Positions 62,446-64,000 of a stretch of 64,000 nt of DNA are shown piece by piece. The translations under genes and the position numbers were made by a program. Location: positions 1 to 64,000 of the forward strand of contig CAKUXR010000003.1 in the NCBI GenBank assembly GCA_934700615.1, given 5' to 3'. The stretch is from an uncultured Bacteroidales bacterium (lineage in GTDB: Bacteria; Bacteroidota; Bacteroidia; Bacteroidales; UBA932). Positions within the stretch are counted from its first letter, which is position 1; each line of letters begins with the position of its first letter. The notes below the pieces were generated by a model, which was not told where the DNA came from, did no database searches, and saw only the letters and a list, made by a program, of their open reading frames with translations.

Positions 62446-62505
62446 GGCACATTTCATTCTGATACACCCGGTACATTTGAAAGTGATATGGACGGTACAT
62501 TTAAA
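62446..62505. mobile_element. Possible IS21-family end (solo)
   Basis: Three degenerate direct repeats: GGCACATTTCATTCTGATA (from 62446), CGGTACATTTGAAAGTGATA (from 62469) and CGGTACATTTAAAGTGCCGA (from 62493). Multiple GGTACATTTAAAGTGC-type sites at an end are characteristic of IS21-like elements in Bacteroidota. No istA or istB gene is present, so this would be a remnant. The rest of the gap to 62668 shows nothing. Confidence 0.35.
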
Positions 62506-62668
62506 GTGCCGACATCAATTAAAACGCCATAACAAAATAATGATTAATTATCTGGTAATTTTGTAAGCCTCCGGTGACGCCCGTATTGAACAAATCGAAC
62601 TTTTAGCACATTATAGATGGCTCTACTCGCACTTGACTGTTTATTCTGCATAGTTGTATAAACAAATG

Positions 62669-63844
62669 TCACCATTTACCTGAATACCCGAAGTTTGCGT
62701 AGTGCTTAACTTCTGCTCTAATTTGACTGTTAATGTCTTTTTCTTCGATGTCCAAATTATTTTCAATGAACTTCAACAACTCATCATCTGTATGCACGGT
62801 TCCAAGTGCTTCCAATAGTTTGTGATGACCGCATCTTTTCTGTATGAGATTAACTATTACCAAACCAATTAGATAATTTTTCTGCGTCATGTTCCCGGAA
62901 TCAAACCTATCCAATATTCTAAGGTCTATTTCAGGATGAGCATCCAAATAATAGTCTAGGTCTCGAAAATGGGTCTGTATCGGAATTCCGATTATCTTCG
63001 GATTCTCGGAATAATATTCAGATAAACCATCTGTGAGCAAGTGATGTGTCCCCCTGTATTTTACTAACACGAACCGCATCATCTCATGCGGATAGAATTC
63101 TCCCTGCGTGGCATTTGAGTAAATAATGTAATTGTCAATATCTGTCGTACCTCCCAAATCATTGGTGTCAAATACTGCAGTCTCACCAAAATCATAACCA
63201 AAGCCTTTCAACCTCTGCGACTCTCGGAACCCATCTGAAATATACACATCCAGATGAGGCAGCTTAATGCCAAAATTATCGAGTAAAAAAGAGCGAAATT
63301 TAAGGGCTTTATTTATCTTGCCTCTGTTTGGCTTATATGTCTGGTAATGAAAAGTGATGTCACCTTTTGTTACACTTTTCCAGTTCTTTGAATAATAATC
63401 TAGCCAGTTGCCAAGAACGAAATTGTTATTCTCGTCCTTAAAGGAAAGTACATGTGTAGTGCACAGCACATAAGGATACTCCGAGAAATGCCCCCAATAA
63501 TACATTGAATGTATATCATAATAATCGTCATTCAAAGGCTTGATAGATAACACCAGGTTCTTTAGTTCACCATATTTCGCCAATCCATATAATTCCAGAT
63601 ACCCTTCAGAACGGAGCAAATCATAACTTTTATACTTCTCTTTATCTCTACAATTCCAATATGGATTATTATATAAACTGTCCGGAGAACTCATAAGATA
63701 ATCGGTCCACAGCTGATTGATTTTGACAATATCTGGATTCTTCTGATTCTCCGTCTCCACCAATGAATTAGAAATAATCTGTTGTGCATGTAGATTCACG
63801 CACAACACTAAAGAAGGTATAATACAACAATATATATGCTTCAT
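62669..63844 (-). CDS. Secreted protein of unknown function, possible degenerate metallopeptidase
   Basis: A 391-residue protein; the start at 63844 gives signal peptide MKHIYCCIIPSLVLCVNLHA. Near residues 255-300 it reads EFYPHEMMRFVLVKYRG then HHLLTDGLSEYYSEN. This resembles the HExxH plus E-G-L-A-x-Y layout of gluzincin-type proteases, but the second His is replaced (HEMMR), so catalysis is doubtful. A highly tyrosine-rich N-terminal half precedes it. Follows a truncated gene by about 21 nt. AT-rich. Confidence 0.55.
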   Translation of the reverse strand: MKHIYCCIIPSLVLCVNLHAQQIISNSLVETENQKNPDIVKINQLWTDYLMSSPDSLYNNPYWNCRDKEKYKSYDLLRSEGYLELYGLAKYGELKNLVLSIKPLNDDYYDIHSMYYWGHFSEYPYVLCTTHVLSFKDENNNFVLGNWLDYYSKNWKSVTKGDITFHYQTYKPNRGKINKALKFRSFLLDNFGIKLPHLDVYISDGFRESQRLKGFGYDFGETAVFDTNDLGGTTDIDNYIIYSNATQGEFYPHEMMRFVLVKYRGTHHLLTDGLSEYYSENPKIIGIPIQTHFRDLDYYLDAHPEIDLRILDRFDSGNMTQKNYLIGLVIVNLIQKRCGHHKLLEALGTVHTDDELLKFIENNLDIEEKDINSQIRAEVKHYANFGYSGKW

Positions 63845-63865
63845 AACAATAAACGTTTTAGACAA

Positions 63866-64000
63866 TTAGAGTTTATAGTCTGAAAATAAAATACTTGGCC
63901 CATTCTCCCAATTAGACAAACGATAATATGTATCTTCATCAACTTGTAAAAGAGCATTTGATAAAGAATTATACAGGAAATAATCTTTTCCATTGTATAC
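63866..64000 (-). CDS. Partial gene cut by the window edge (radical-SAM-like segment)
   Basis: Forty-four codons and a TAA (63868-63866) continue beyond 64000. The readable part is YNGKDYFLYNSLSNALLQV then DEDTYYRLSNWENGPSILF. The pattern LYNSLSNALLxVDxxxY recalls the N-terminal region of radical-SAM/SPASM peptide-modifying enzymes. Here it is followed by a stop after only 20 residues, so the gene is either truncated or a small protein of related type. It is co-directional with the 62669 gene. Confidence 0.35.
   Translation of the reverse strand, partial: VYNGKDYFLYNSLSNALLQVDEDTYYRLSNWENGPSILFSDYKL

Overview
The window is chromosomal DNA from a gut-type Bacteroidota, most likely order Bacteroidales. 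Supporting signs are a complete SusC/SusD polysaccharide utilization locus (PUL) with a hybrid two-component sensor, many lipoproteins with BACON, fimbrillin-like and FISUMP-type domains, membrane AraC regulators, a S37 peptidase, and repeated promoters of the form TTG - about 19 nt - TAnnTTTG. The genus cannot be fixed from the sequence alone.

Layout. 0-5.4 kb: nitroreductase lipoprotein; an operon of a MetE-like protein and a lactonase; a PIF1-like helicase with HRDC domain. 5.5-9.5 kb: small His-rich protein plus TonB receptor (probably metal-related), then a BACON/FISUMP lipoprotein. 10-13.4 kb: a lipoprotein of unknown function, NERD nuclease-like protein, patatin lipase, Ogt methyltransferase. 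13.5-18 kb: a TSUP transporter and WYL regulator, divergent from a tRNA-like RNA and a RING/TerD-like protein; this is the most unusual locus. 18-20 kb: DUF1643 protein, HD hydrolase, YgbA-like protein. 20-39 kb: the PUL, made of HTCS sensor, SusC, SusD, DUF5107/TPR protein, two tandem beta-helix proteins and a GH2 enzyme, ending at a strong hairpin. Just beyond lies what looks like the last 49 codons of a lost GH3 gene. 39-45.5 kb: surface lipoproteins and a membrane-anchored AraC regulator. 45.5-49 kb: SDR oxidoreductase, ECF sigma cluster, HD-MsrA fusion. 49-50 kb: MntA/HepT toxin-antitoxin pair. 50-58.5 kb: S37 peptidase, paired lipoproteins, AspA, iron alcohol dehydrogenase, a large secreted protein of repeated beta modules. 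58.8-64 kb: a more AT-rich island with an XRE/AlbA_2 pair, a WG-repeat protein, a nonsense-split gene, an IS21-like end, and a secreted protein next to a truncated downstream gene.

Main hunt results. (1) A 132-nt RNA at 15425-15556 has a perfect tRNA body, including a G-1:C73 pair and encoded CCA, but a 59-nt structured insert where the anticodon loop should be. It lies between a divergent WYL regulator and a RING/TerD-like protein, with two operator-like inverted repeats in the shared promoter region. This is a candidate RNA-sensing or RNA-repair locus. (2) The heptamer GTCAATG/CATTGAC occurs at least 75 times where about 8 are expected, and is absent from the last 5.4 kb. (3) A 157-bp repeat occurs three times with a conserved fold and compensatory changes. 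(4) Two distant lipoprotein genes share a 54-bp upstream element at the same distance from their starts, one copy next to the AraC regulator. All counts and alignments were made by eye.
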